64,000 nt of DNA from Pirellula sp. (GTDB taxonomy: Bacteria > Planctomycetota > Planctomycetia > Pirellulales > Pirellulaceae), in contig JAJTID010000033.1 in the NCBI GenBank assembly GCA_021300155.1, positions 1-64,000 on the forward strand, given 5' to 3'. The notes under the pieces were generated by a model. The model made no database searches and was not told the origin of the DNA. It saw only the letters and a program-made list of their open reading frames with translations. This document shows, one piece after another, positions 16,739 to 26,236 of this stretch (positions are counted from its first letter, which is position 1; each line of letters begins with the position of its first letter). The translations under genes were made by a program, and so were the position numbers.

Positions 16739-18391
16739 GTGCAGTCCGATAGACAGCCACATCGTCGAAAGGCTTCAATCCTCCTGTGGGTAGGGATTGG
16801 AGCCTCGCTCGCCATACCAGTTGCTCGATGGGCTATTTTTGAAGTTGACCATCAGTACGCAAACATAGCTGCGGGCGGTCTCATGCTTCTCGCGGCTGGA
16901 AGCTTTGGACTCGTTTGGATACGGGTTGCATCAAACGTACAACGCGTTGCGTCCTTCGTTGTCGTTGCTATTGCCGCGGCTGCCTTTTACGGTTGTTTCG
17001 AACTCAAGGGATTTACTGGCGAAACTCTTCCCCAATTCGGATGGAGATCTTGGCTCGCAGCGCCGAAGGCGACAGTGGACAATGCTAGTGTCGATGCCGA
17101 TAGTCCACAGATAGAGTATGCGAAGAACGCCCAGTTTTCGCAGTTCCTTGGAAGTCAACGCAGCGGGATCGTCGAAGAACCAAGCTTTGGTATTCATTGG
17201 CAAGAGCAACCGCCCCAGCTGCTTTGGAAGAAACCGATCGGGGCAGGTTGGTCGGGGTTCGTTGTCCAACGTTCGTTAGCATACACCATGTATCAAGACG
17301 AGGATGATGAAGTCCTAGCAGCATTCGATTTAGTATCGGGCAATCTCCGTTGGAGTCAACGTATTCCAGGGCGTCATTACGAACCACTCGGAGGACTCGG
17401 GCCACGTGCAACACCAACACTTTACGAGGATCTAGTACTATCCCAAACTGCAACAGGTACTGTCGTATGCTGTAACGCCGTGAGTGGTGAAGTTCGATGG
17501 ACTCAAGATGTGTTAAAGATGGGGTTCGCAACGCAGGGAGACTCCGAAGCACTCATCAAGTGGGGAAGAAGTGCTTCTCCTCTCGTCTTTAAAACTTCGG
17601 GCCGAGTACAAGTGATCGTTCCAATGGGTGGTAAAGCGAATTCAGAAACTCCGATCACGTTGGTTTCGATGGAATTACGAACCGGAGATGTTCTTTGGAA
17701 GCAAGGGACTGCTCAAATCGGCTATGCGTCGCCGGCCTTGATAAGGATTGGAACAGACCAGCAGATTGTAAGCGTGAACGAGAACAACGTGACGGGACAC
17801 GATTTATCGGATGGAAAAGTTCTTTGGACAACGGACTGGTTTAGCCGCTCCAATGCGGATGCATGCGCTTCGCAGCCCGTTTCGCTGGAGGATGGCAGGA
17901 TATTGTTGGGAAAAGGGTACGCTCAAGGTTCGAAGATGATTCGAGTCGAACGCGTTTCGGGTGATAAGCCCAGCGATGCACAAAATTGGTCGGTATCCAC
18001 CCTTTGGCAAAGCTCGCGAGTATTGAAAACGAAATTTACGAACGCCATCTACCATGACAATCGGCTTTACGCATTGAGTGACGGCGTATTGGAATGTGTT
18101 GCCCCCGAGGATGGAAAGCGAATTTGGCGAGGAGGGCGATTTGGGCAAGGCCAGCTACTGGTCGTCAACGGGATGCTTCTCGTCTGTGCTGAGGACGGAA
18201 GAATTGTTCTTGCCAAATGCGACGATGGGGCTGTTGTATATGAACAACATATACTGGACGGTGTGACATGGAACTACCCCGCAGTTGCCGGCCCATTCTT
18301 ACTGGTGCGCAATGGGACGGAAATGGCATGTTTGTACTCGCCGGCCCAGCAAGCGTCGCGAGCGGAATTGAACACCGACACGGTCCAATGA
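16739..18391 (+). CDS. Membrane-anchored PQQ-like beta-propeller protein
   Basis: A 550-aa protein starting at GTG. About 110 N-terminal residues contain three hydrophobic helices (around 12-32, 40-60 and 66-88), followed by a periplasmic eight-bladed PQQ-type propeller. Blade motifs such as VLAAFDLVSGNLRW, VVCCNAVSGEVRW, LVSMELRTGDVLWKQ and LSDGKVLW are visible. No PQQ-binding or dehydrogenase residues could be identified, so it is more likely a scaffold or binding protein than an alcohol dehydrogenase. Its stop codon overlaps the ruvC start as ATGA, so the two are translationally coupled, a curious link between an envelope protein and Holliday-junction resolution. A similar secreted propeller is encoded at 47364. 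Confidence 0.85.
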   Translation: MQSDRQPHRRKASILLWVGIGASLAIPVARWAIFEVDHQYANIAAGGLMLLAAGSFGLVWIRVASNVQRVASFVVVAIAAAAFYGCFELKGFTGETLPQFGWRSWLAAPKATVDNASVDADSPQIEYAKNAQFSQFLGSQRSGIVEEPSFGIHWQEQPPQLLWKKPIGAGWSGFVVQRSLAYTMYQDEDDEVLAAFDLVSGNLRWSQRIPGRHYEPLGGLGPRATPTLYEDLVLSQTATGTVVCCNAVSGEVRWTQDVLKMGFATQGDSEALIKWGRSASPLVFKTSGRVQVIVPMGGKANSETPITLVSMELRTGDVLWKQGTAQIGYASPALIRIGTDQQIVSVNENNVTGHDLSDGKVLWTTDWFSRSNADACASQPVSLEDGRILLGKGYAQGSKMIRVERVSGDKPSDAQNWSVSTLWQSSRVLKTKFTNAIYHDNRLYALSDGVLECVAPEDGKRIWRGGRFGQGQLLVVNGMLLVCAEDGRIVLAKCDDGAVVYEQHILDGVTWNYPAVAGPFLLVRNGTEMACLYSPAQQASRAELNTDTVQ

Positions 18392-18948
18392 GTTCCGATT
18401 CGAACCAAACCCTCGCAAGTCGGTCAATGGCCGAAACTATGGTACTAGGGCTCGACCCTGGGCTCGCTATCACTGGTTACGGTGTGATCCGAAGTTGTGG
18501 TGGCAAAGTATCACTGGTAGAAGCCGGTGTGATCCGAGTTTCACGGAATCAATCTCTCTCCGCTCGTCTTCGAGAATTGCATGAAGGCATCGGCGAAGTT
18601 GTTGCTTCGTATCCTCTATCTGCGGTCGCGATTGAACAGCTCTATTCCCACTATGAGCGGCCTCGAACCGCGATTCTTATGGGGCATGCACGCGGCGTAT
18701 TATGCTTGGCTGCAGCATTGGCCAACCTAGAGATGTTCTCGTATGAGTCTACCAAGGTGAAGAAGTTACTTACTGGGAATGGGCGAGCTCCCAAAGATCA
18801 AATGCAACGGGCCATTCAAATGCAATTGCAACTCAAAGAACCGCCCGATCCGCCTGACGTGGCCGACGCGCTTGCCATCGCATTGTGCCACCATTTCTCG
18901 AAGGGGCCGCTAGGGCAACTACTAACCAAAACCAGGAAAACAAAGTGA
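18388..18948 (+). CDS. ruvC: Crossover junction endodeoxyribonuclease RuvC
   Basis: A 186-aa Holliday-junction resolvase acting with RuvAB in recombinational repair. The acidic catalytic residues are visible in VLGLDPGLAITGYGV (Asp), AIEQLYSHY (Glu) and PPDVADALAIALCH (two Asp). The start chosen is the ATG that overlaps the upstream stop; internal ATG codons at 18427 and 18439 would give the more typical MVLGLDPG start, so the first 13-17 residues may be an extension. The stop overlaps the ruvA GTG as GTGA. ruvB is not in the window. Confidence 0.96.
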   Translation: MSSDSNQTLASRSMAETMVLGLDPGLAITGYGVIRSCGGKVSLVEAGVIRVSRNQSLSARLRELHEGIGEVVASYPLSAVAIEQLYSHYERPRTAILMGHARGVLCLAAALANLEMFSYESTKVKKLLTGNGRAPKDQMQRAIQMQLQLKEPPDPPDVADALAIALCHHFSKGPLGQLLTKTRKTK

Positions 18949-19577
18949 TTACGAAGATCTCGGGCCAGCTACTGACACTCACCAACGATACTGCGACCCT
19001 TTGCATTCCACCTTTCGAATACGAAGTTTCGATTCCTGAATACACGCGACGTCATCTCCAAGCAGAAATTTCAAAGTCAATTTCTCTGCATACGATTCAC
19101 TATATCGAAGGGAACGCCGCTCAAGGTTCTCGTTTGACACCAAAGCTTGTCGGATTTCTCTCGACGATCGAACGAGAGTTCTTCGATCTTTTCTGCTCGG
19201 TGGATGGAGTGGGGGCAAAGAAGGCTCTGCGTGCCATGGTTCGCCCGGTTCAGGACATCGCGATCATGATTGAACAACAAGACGCCAAGGGACTTTCGAC
19301 ATTGCCCGGCATTGGTGCCGCGACGGCTGAAAAGGTCATAGCTACGTTGCGTCGCAAGATGGCAAGGTTCGCATTGCTAGTACGTCGCGAGCTACCTGGA
19401 GCCGAAGTCCAGAAATCAGGAGTTGTCGAAGAGACGTATCAGGCGCTACTCGTACTCGGACATAACGAAGCGGACGCGCGTCGGCTCATTGAACAATCAT
19501 TAGCATCCGGTCAGAAATTCAAAGACACGGAAGCCATGATTCAAGCGATCTATCAGCGGCAGGCAGGAAAGAACTAA
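18945..19577 (+). CDS. ruvA: Holliday junction DNA helicase subunit RuvA
   Basis: A 210-aa protein that binds four-way DNA junctions and loads the RuvB motor. The GTG at 18945, overlapping the ruvC stop, gives the family start MITKISGQLL. Domain I (OB fold) covers about 1-65. Domain II has the helix-hairpin-helix motifs, including LFCSVDGVGAKKALRAM and LSTLPGIGAATAEKVIATLRRKM. Domain III (about 155-205) is the RuvB-contacting UBA-like fold (YQALLVLGHNEADARRLIEQ). It converges with the giant gene on the minus strand, the two stop codons overlapping by four bases. Confidence 0.96.
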   Translation: MITKISGQLLTLTNDTATLCIPPFEYEVSIPEYTRRHLQAEISKSISLHTIHYIEGNAAQGSRLTPKLVGFLSTIEREFFDLFCSVDGVGAKKALRAMVRPVQDIAIMIEQQDAKGLSTLPGIGAATAEKVIATLRRKMARFALLVRRELPGAEVQKSGVVEETYQALLVLGHNEADARRLIEQSLASGQKFKDTEAMIQAIYQRQAGKN

Positions 19578-22500
19578 CTCGCTCGAAGTCGTTGGCTTCG
19601 CGAAATCGTCTTACTCGTTCGGCGTATCCAATAGGTATCGGCGGCTGAGATGGCAGCTGCTCCAATGATAACGCCAGCAACCAGGATCCATCCTGTCATC
19701 AGCCATGACAGAATAGCAACACAGATTAGTAACCACCATGGTCGATTTCTCCATCGACCATACACTGCTAACGCTGAAAACAAGAACACGCCCGTTTCCA
19801 ATCCATAAAGCCAGTCCAACTTGGCGATGCTTTCGCGTTCAAGCTCCTTGCTATCCAACAATGACTGGCTCGGTTCGCGATTTCGAACAAAATTCGGATT
19901 GCGTTTCTCCAGCAGCCCCGCGATATGTTCGTAACGCTGCTCAAGATCGTCCGTCGTTAGTGTCGCAGTTGGATGAAGATCATTGAGTTTTGTCCCCCAA
20001 AAGGCAAGCCATCGTGCTGCGAACGAGCCTTCGTGTAACTTGACTGGCAACGGCCTTAACTTATCTTTCAAAGCCTGCAGGAGAATGGACAACGCCAAGT
20101 CCCTGTGCTCCCCTAACTCTTTGGGAGCTGGAACGTTGATGTCAGGACGGGTGGATCGCAATTTAGGTACCACCGTTGAGGAATCGGTTGATTGGAGTTC
20201 GATTGTAACTTCGTACATCCAGCCGCTGGCTTGACGTGGAATCGAAGCCGAAAGCACACCGTTGCTCCAACTCCACGGCACGCTCCCATCTTGAACTCGA
20301 ACCGAAGCTATATCGTCTTTGGATTCGATATCCCATTGAAGACTAGGGCTCCATTCGTCAAACCAAAAGCGGATCAATCGACTTCTATTGTCTAGTTTCG
20401 ATGTCTCTGTCCATACATGCGCCGACAGCTTTTCACCCGTCGAGAAAGATGCGTCCGTCACTCGAGGGAAATCACGGTCAGCATACTCCATGGAAAACGG
20501 GATCGCCTGGAGGCGAGAATCCAGCACGCGAATCGATGACGGATCCGATTTGAGTAACGGCAACTCGTCGCGGATCAAAGAAAATTGGATCGACCACTCA
20601 CGGCGTTCCAGCTCATGGTTTGGCTGACCTAAATCAACTTGAAGCCAGACCTTGTCTGCGATAGGGCACGGAATAAGTGAAGCGGAACGGTCGCTGTTCC
20701 AATACTCCTCCAACCAGATCGGAATTTCCACGATGAATCGCGTTGAGCTGTTATCGTGGATTTCGAAACTACCGCTCATTGTCAATTGAACCTTGTCCGA
20801 TTCCGGTTGCGAGATGAACTGATGTTCAATGGAGCCAGCGGCGGGAAAATGTCGGCGATCGAAAGAGAGTCGCTGATCAGGTGTCATAGTTAGCACGGTT
20901 GCATTCATCCCTAAACCGTAGACTGGTGCTGCTTGATCTTGCACATGGATGCGCCAACGATCGGATGCTGATAACTCAATAGTTTGCTCCACCGTATTCA
21001 TGTGGTGAAGAACCACAGTAGGTGGCCGAGTTTCTTTCTGAGTGGTGACGCCTTCGCGTTCCGCGCGGATGGAGAAGTCGAAATCCCTCCACTGAAGCCT
21101 GTCTGCCTGCAACCTGTCCAACAATAATTGGACTCGATTGGTAGAAATTCCATCCCTCTCTTGCTCGCATTGAAGAACGAAAAAGCTACCTTGTCGGCGG
21201 CGTGCTTCTGTTACAACGAACCCGTTAGGAAGATCCATTTCAATATAGTCGCCGCTCAATGCACCAATCACTTCCGCTCTCACGAGAATGGTCTGCGATT
21301 CAGAGTGTACGGTCCACCGAGTGTTAATTCGTGCCTGGGCATTAGTTTGCAGCGCAGCCTTTTTCAATACGCCACGACCTGCGTTCTTTGGAATACGAAG
21401 TGATGTTGCTCTAGGGTTCACATTGATCGCTGTCAGCTCGGGCCAATCTAACCTCTCTCTCTCTCCAATCACGGTAGACCATGTGTTGACCTCCTCCATG
21501 CTCCAGGCGGCCTCTGGCATCCTGGCGTAACGCATAATTGAAGGTCGAATTCTTTGATCAGTACAATCCGCAAACAAGGCATTCAATGTCACCGCGGACG
21601 GATCTCGAACGCCCCATAAAATCGATAGTTGCGATGCTCTTTCTTTCGGCACGAGTCCACGCGATTTGTCGATGAAAACATATCTGTTTCGAGAATACGA
21701 ACTTGAAACAAGAGTGTCTACAAGCTGGATACTACCCCATGCTTTCCCAATTGGCTGCCAGTTTCCATCAACTTCCATTTCGAATTGGCTCTCCATTGTT
21801 ACGCTAGGTGGTACATGGATCACGGTGCGCGCGTGGATCGTTTCGGACAGCAAGAACTCCGTACAAAGGGTAGGGAAATCGGTCACGCTAGTGTTTCGTA
21901 CGGGACCGACAAATCCGCTATTCGGGAACTTCAATCGTCCTTGGATTTTGTCAACATTGCCGAGCAAAGCCATCAACTTTCCAGGCGATGGATTTGAAGT
22001 TCCGCCAATCGTATCCAACTCCACTTGAAGTTGACTATCGGGTAACTCGATTTCCAAGATAGCATTGCCTGCTGGCAAAATGCTAACGTCAAATGACTGA
22101 GTTATAAGAGGCTCGTCCGTTAATGGTGCAATGCTGTCATCAATGTCCGCCTGCAGATTTGCCACTACCTGCACCTTGTACTTGCCTGGCTTCTCAGGAG
22201 ACCAAACGATCGTATTGTTACTGAGATTACGCTGCAAGCGTGCCCCATAGGCTACCTCAGAATCGTTAACGTAAAAACGAATCTGATTGGATCGAACAGG
22301 AATCTCGACCGGGGAACCGATGGCACCAACCGAAAGTTCGTATGTGGATGATAGTTGATCTACGACCGCAAAAGATCGCATCCGGGATGCGACTCGCCAC
22401 TGGTGCTTGGCGGAGAATAGAATGTACGACGAAGCAGAGTTTCCCTTGAGGGAGGAATAGAGGGAGTCTGGGACATAAACGATGGATGTTGATGTTTCCG

Positions 22501-25500
22501 ATTCCTCAGTGGGAAACACTAAATCGAAGTGGAGGTCCTGTCCGAGTGACTTTACCGATTGTGGAATGTTGCCTGACTGTGCGATGCTAATGGAATCGGA
22601 TCCAACCGCTGCTAGAAAGAACAACACTGCCTTTGCAATGGTCTGGTTGCTAGGCGCCCGAATCGCAGCACCCGATCGAAGTAGATCCCAAGCAACAACT
22701 GAGTCTTCTCGAATTGAATCGCTCCGGTCCTTGCGTGGAGAGATAACCACGCGCGCAATCGACGCCGCAATCATACCTAGCGCACAACCAGCAATTGACA
22801 TGGAAAGTGGCAACAAAACGATCTGATCCACAGCAGACATCGCTATAGCGAGCGATGAAAGTACCAGTACCAACATGCCGATCGCCCAAGCACGTTTAGG
22901 CAGCGTCCAGATCGTACCTAAGAACATTATCGAGAACAACAGTCCACTAAACCAATGGACACGTGAAGCGATGGTAATCCAAACGCGCTCCTCATCCGAT
23001 GGGTTTCTCCATTCGAACAACGTTTTCCAATATCCTCGGTCATCCTTTTCTTTCTGTACCCCAATGGAGCCGTCACTGCTCTGGACACTGCCGAACAAAA
23101 GAAAATCCTTGGCATGTTTCCACCACGGAGCGCCATTCACCAAGCTCCAAGATGTCTTTGGCTCGTCTTCGAGACGAGAAATAACCTGCCACGGTAGACT
23201 CTCAGGCACTAATAGACGTCCAGTGGATTTCACTTGTTTCGAGTTAAAGTGCAAAGAAGGGATTTCCAAAGGGACAACGAAATTCAATAGGTTGTCGCGC
23301 GAACTCCAAAGCGGAGCGTCTTGTATCGCCTCGAATTCCAGTACGACCGATTCGTCTTCCGAAACAGAATTACTCCGTGACAAAAAATGCACATGGAATG
23401 TATTGGGTTCTTGGTTCGGCTCCGTCCACGCGCAGTCCAGCCCTTTCGTGATACGAAATGTATCAGTGTCCACTTTCCATCCGGTTTCCAACTGCACTAA
23501 ACCGTCACCCGGAGTCCAGCCAGGGAAGACCAATTTCCAATTGCTACGGCATTTTCCATTGGAATCGACAATTACTTCAACCGTCGAACTTGGTTGCCTC
23601 AAAAGACTTGCTACTGCAGTTGAAGCCGCTCGAAACTTGACGGAGGGAGTCTCCGTCCCCGGTACTAGATCCAACAGCAGTTCGCCATTTGCATCACATA
23701 TCCATCGACCCGCAGATTTGGACATGTCGATTTCTATGGGAGCTTCAACTCTTATTCGATGTTTCACTTGCACATTCGCCGGGAACACGGGAGCTGGAAT
23801 AACCAAACCTTCGGATGCACACGTTAATCTGCTCTCGACTGACCATCTGCCTTCGTCTTCCTTTGCATCTTCTATAAAGGGTAGCTCTAACCGAATCACT
23901 GCGGCTGACTGACCACTTGTGTCGGTGCCTAGTAAAGGACCAGTTCCGTTTGTCAGAGACCCCCCGATCTTGGAATACCAGCCCACCGACGGTAACTCAA
24001 ACGTCGGACGTACTGAAGCTAGAGGAGACTCTTCGTAAAAGAAGTGCTCGAACTTTAGCGTGTCAGGCCCCACACGCGCAATCTTCGTTTCGACATCGAC
24101 CATCAAACGAGTTGCAAATGTTCTTTTGGTGAAGGTGTATGTTGACGCCTTAGAAGCCAACCAAGCAAAACTCTTTTCGGGATAAGAGATGAATGCTTTT
24201 TCATTGGTTGCAAGGCTATCGATACCAACCCACGAATCACTTGGAACCGTCGGTAAATTCCACCCTCTGCCCATGTTCTCTGCAATGAGAATCGTCTCGC
24301 GGGGACTGTCGCTGAACCTTATCCATCCACCGATGGGAAACGTCAATTCCTGTTTCGATGGTATGCCGGGAGGGAGGAGCCGAAAATCCAGCTCCAATCC
24401 GATGTTTGGCAGGTCATCTTTTTGAATCACAATCTTCTCGGCACCGGAACCCAGCCCAGCAAGAACTTCAAAGGGAACGTTGCGTTTGGTGGTTGGCTGT
24501 ACCACCTCAAGCAATGTCCAACCCGGCTCCAGTTCTAACAAAACATCGGACTCAGGAACGCGAGTGTAAATCGCTCTGGCTTTGATCTCTACGTCATCTA
24601 CTGTTGGGGAACTAACGACGCTTGAAACGTTTGTTGAGGCACCCCCAACCCCGGAACTACCGCCACCTGAGACACGATAAAGTAGCTTTGAAAGTGAATC
24701 TCGCTGCCTCTTACTAAAACCTATATCAATATCGATCGGTTTGGTCCACCATTCGAATGACATGCCTTTCGAGTTGGTAGTTTCTAGCAGACGACCTTGA
24801 CTCGAAGTGCTCACTCGCCGCAGTTCTACATCTTTCTCAATCTCTATCGATGTCGTTCCTTTAAGAACACATCCTTGACCGATAGAGAAGTTTGGCAGAG
24901 TTACATCAGTAACTTCGATTTCTACCGAGTCAGAGATTTTTGAGAGGCATTCGATCTCAACAATCGTGTTGGACTCTCTGGGGACACTTGAAACACGGAG
25001 AGAAGATTTCCGTAAAAGAAGAAATCCTCCCTCCATTCGCCAATCAGGCTCTCGATTCATCGACGATACACGTATCAATCGACTCTTAGCATCAAACTGA
25101 ATACGAATTTCAGATTCTGAATTCTTGAACGTGTCTGCAGGAAGATCCAACGTGCATCTTGACTTGACCCATAGGGAACTGATTTGATGATCGATCTTCT
25201 GACTCAAAACCAACTCGTCGAATCGATTGATTCGATTGCCTTCTTGCGCAGCAGAATCTGCAACATGCGAAGAAACTGAGAAACTCAGACTTTGTACCCC
25301 TCCCAGCTCAAAAAGCCAAATCGAAAGATCCGGAGTGTCAGCCGCGATTCGATCCAACGCCAGCTTGGCATCGGAGGCCCAGTCACCCAACCTCGGTTGC
25401 AAGTCTAACCACTGGGCCACTTCGAAAACGGGTACGTTCGCATCGTGTACACGTGAGTTCTTTGGCAGGGCAAGCAGAAGCAAACTATTGGGGCATGATG

Positions 25501-26236
25501 GTAGGGAAACGCGGAAAACATGGTTCTGAGCAAAGCTCATTTCACTCTTGAGTGTCCACCCGAAAGGGATGCTGAGCTTTTCGCTCGCTAATTTTGTGTC
25601 GGTCCGATGTAAACCGACACTTGCTCGGCCCTCCCGATCGAACCCAATCCTGCTGTATTGCAAAGCCGCTTCGTTTGGTTCTTGGTTTGTTTTCGTCTCT
25701 GCGGAAGGACGAAGATGGAGCGATAACGGGAAAAGACTGAACCTTTCTCCAATGTACGATCCGCGGTTCATACAAATTCGTGATGCATCGGAGACTAGGT
25801 TTGTTCCGATAAGCCTTGCTGTATAAAACATCGATTCGAGCTCTGGAGCCATGCGATAGATGGCCGCGGTCTCTGCGTCTGTATTGTAGGATTTCAGTAG
25901 CGTTGCCGATTGGTTAAGATCGCTAGGTGTGTAATCGCGATCACCGATAACCTTTTGCAATAGATCCGGCTGAAGGTAGATCCGACGATAAGGAATCAAC
26001 GAGTATGAGCTCGCCGTCTCGAGGGCATCAGGAGGCTCGACATTGTTGCTAAAAACGCTATCGTTCTGTGGGGGTACCGATACCTCTTGCGCGCACAGCG
26101 TGGTGAGGATTCCAGTCGTTAGAAGCATCGCCCCAAAAAGCAGCATCAGTTTCGAGTTCACTGGACTCCGCCGACAAAATCCGAAGTAGGCTGCCCCCAG
26201 GCTCGCGAAAGACAATAACTCTCTGCTGATTCTCAT
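19574..26236 (-). CDS. Giant (2220 aa) envelope protein, apparent fusion of two homologous units
   Basis: No named family is recognised. The protein has a signal peptide (hydrophobic about 28-48, LCAQ), a long beta-rich extracytoplasmic region, a cluster of three hydrophobic helices around 1100-1175 (GLLFSIMFLGTIWTL, AIGMLVLVLSSLAIAM, LSMSIAGCALGMIAASI) and a charged segment. Then comes a second signal-peptide-like stretch at about 1200-1220 (AVLFFLAAVGSDSISIAQ), a second beta-rich region and terminal helices around 2150-2205. Each half thus repeats the order signal, beta-sandwiches, membrane helices. A motif block ending VFRVSLPSCPNSLLLLALP (about 239) in the first half matches NAILEIELPDSQLQVEL (about 1390) in the second. 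Its ATG overlaps the stop of the upstream 1252-aa gene (ATGA). Function unknown; an envelope scaffold or surface-assembly role is inference. Confidence 0.85.
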   Translation of the reverse strand: MRISRELLSFASLGAAYFGFCRRSPVNSKLMLLFGAMLLTTGILTTLCAQEVSVPPQNDSVFSNNVEPPDALETASSYSLIPYRRIYLQPDLLQKVIGDRDYTPSDLNQSATLLKSYNTDAETAAIYRMAPELESMFYTARLIGTNLVSDASRICMNRGSYIGERFSLFPLSLHLRPSAETKTNQEPNEAALQYSRIGFDREGRASVGLHRTDTKLASEKLSIPFGWTLKSEMSFAQNHVFRVSLPSCPNSLLLLALPKNSRVHDANVPVFEVAQWLDLQPRLGDWASDAKLALDRIAADTPDLSIWLFELGGVQSLSFSVSSHVADSAAQEGNRINRFDELVLSQKIDHQISSLWVKSRCTLDLPADTFKNSESEIRIQFDAKSRLIRVSSMNREPDWRMEGGFLLLRKSSLRVSSVPRESNTIVEIECLSKISDSVEIEVTDVTLPNFSIGQGCVLKGTTSIEIEKDVELRRVSTSSQGRLLETTNSKGMSFEWWTKPIDIDIGFSKRQRDSLSKLLYRVSGGGSSGVGGASTNVSSVVSSPTVDDVEIKARAIYTRVPESDVLLELEPGWTLLEVVQPTTKRNVPFEVLAGLGSGAEKIVIQKDDLPNIGLELDFRLLPPGIPSKQELTFPIGGWIRFSDSPRETILIAENMGRGWNLPTVPSDSWVGIDSLATNEKAFISYPEKSFAWLASKASTYTFTKRTFATRLMVDVETKIARVGPDTLKFEHFFYEESPLASVRPTFELPSVGWYSKIGGSLTNGTGPLLGTDTSGQSAAVIRLELPFIEDAKEDEGRWSVESRLTCASEGLVIPAPVFPANVQVKHRIRVEAPIEIDMSKSAGRWICDANGELLLDLVPGTETPSVKFRAASTAVASLLRQPSSTVEVIVDSNGKCRSNWKLVFPGWTPGDGLVQLETGWKVDTDTFRITKGLDCAWTEPNQEPNTFHVHFLSRSNSVSEDESVVLEFEAIQDAPLWSSRDNLLNFVVPLEIPSLHFNSKQVKSTGRLLVPESLPWQVISRLEDEPKTSWSLVNGAPWWKHAKDFLLFGSVQSSDGSIGVQKEKDDRGYWKTLFEWRNPSDEERVWITIASRVHWFSGLLFSIMFLGTIWTLPKRAWAIGMLVLVLSSLAIAMSAVDQIVLLPLSMSIAGCALGMIAASIARVVISPRKDRSDSIREDSVVAWDLLRSGAAIRAPSNQTIAKAVLFFLAAVGSDSISIAQSGNIPQSVKSLGQDLHFDLVFPTEESETSTSIVYVPDSLYSSLKGNSASSYILFSAKHQWRVASRMRSFAVVDQLSSTYELSVGAIGSPVEIPVRSNQIRFYVNDSEVAYGARLQRNLSNNTIVWSPEKPGKYKVQVVANLQADIDDSIAPLTDEPLITQSFDVSILPAGNAILEIELPDSQLQVELDTIGGTSNPSPGKLMALLGNVDKIQGRLKFPNSGFVGPVRNTSVTDFPTLCTEFLLSETIHARTVIHVPPSVTMESQFEMEVDGNWQPIGKAWGSIQLVDTLVSSSYSRNRYVFIDKSRGLVPKERASQLSILWGVRDPSAVTLNALFADCTDQRIRPSIMRYARMPEAAWSMEEVNTWSTVIGERERLDWPELTAINVNPRATSLRIPKNAGRGVLKKAALQTNAQARINTRWTVHSESQTILVRAEVIGALSGDYIEMDLPNGFVVTEARRRQGSFFVLQCEQERDGISTNRVQLLLDRLQADRLQWRDFDFSIRAEREGVTTQKETRPPTVVLHHMNTVEQTIELSASDRWRIHVQDQAAPVYGLGMNATVLTMTPDQRLSFDRRHFPAAGSIEHQFISQPESDKVQLTMSGSFEIHDNSSTRFIVEIPIWLEEYWNSDRSASLIPCPIADKVWLQVDLGQPNHELERREWSIQFSLIRDELPLLKSDPSSIRVLDSRLQAIPFSMEYADRDFPRVTDASFSTGEKLSAHVWTETSKLDNRSRLIRFWFDEWSPSLQWDIESKDDIASVRVQDGSVPWSWSNGVLSASIPRQASGWMYEVTIELQSTDSSTVVPKLRSTRPDINVPAPKELGEHRDLALSILLQALKDKLRPLPVKLHEGSFAARWLAFWGTKLNDLHPTATLTTDDLEQRYEHIAGLLEKRNPNFVRNREPSQSLLDSKELERESIAKLDWLYGLETGVFLFSALAVYGRWRNRPWWLLICVAILSWLMTGWILVAGVIIGAAAISAADTYWIRRTSKTISRSQRLRAS

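Noticed and set aside
22875-23912. 345-codon frame on the plus strand
   Set aside because: It lies wholly antisense to the 2220-aa gene, shows no domain or signal peptide, and its composition (Ser/Thr/Arg-rich) is typical of a shadow frame.
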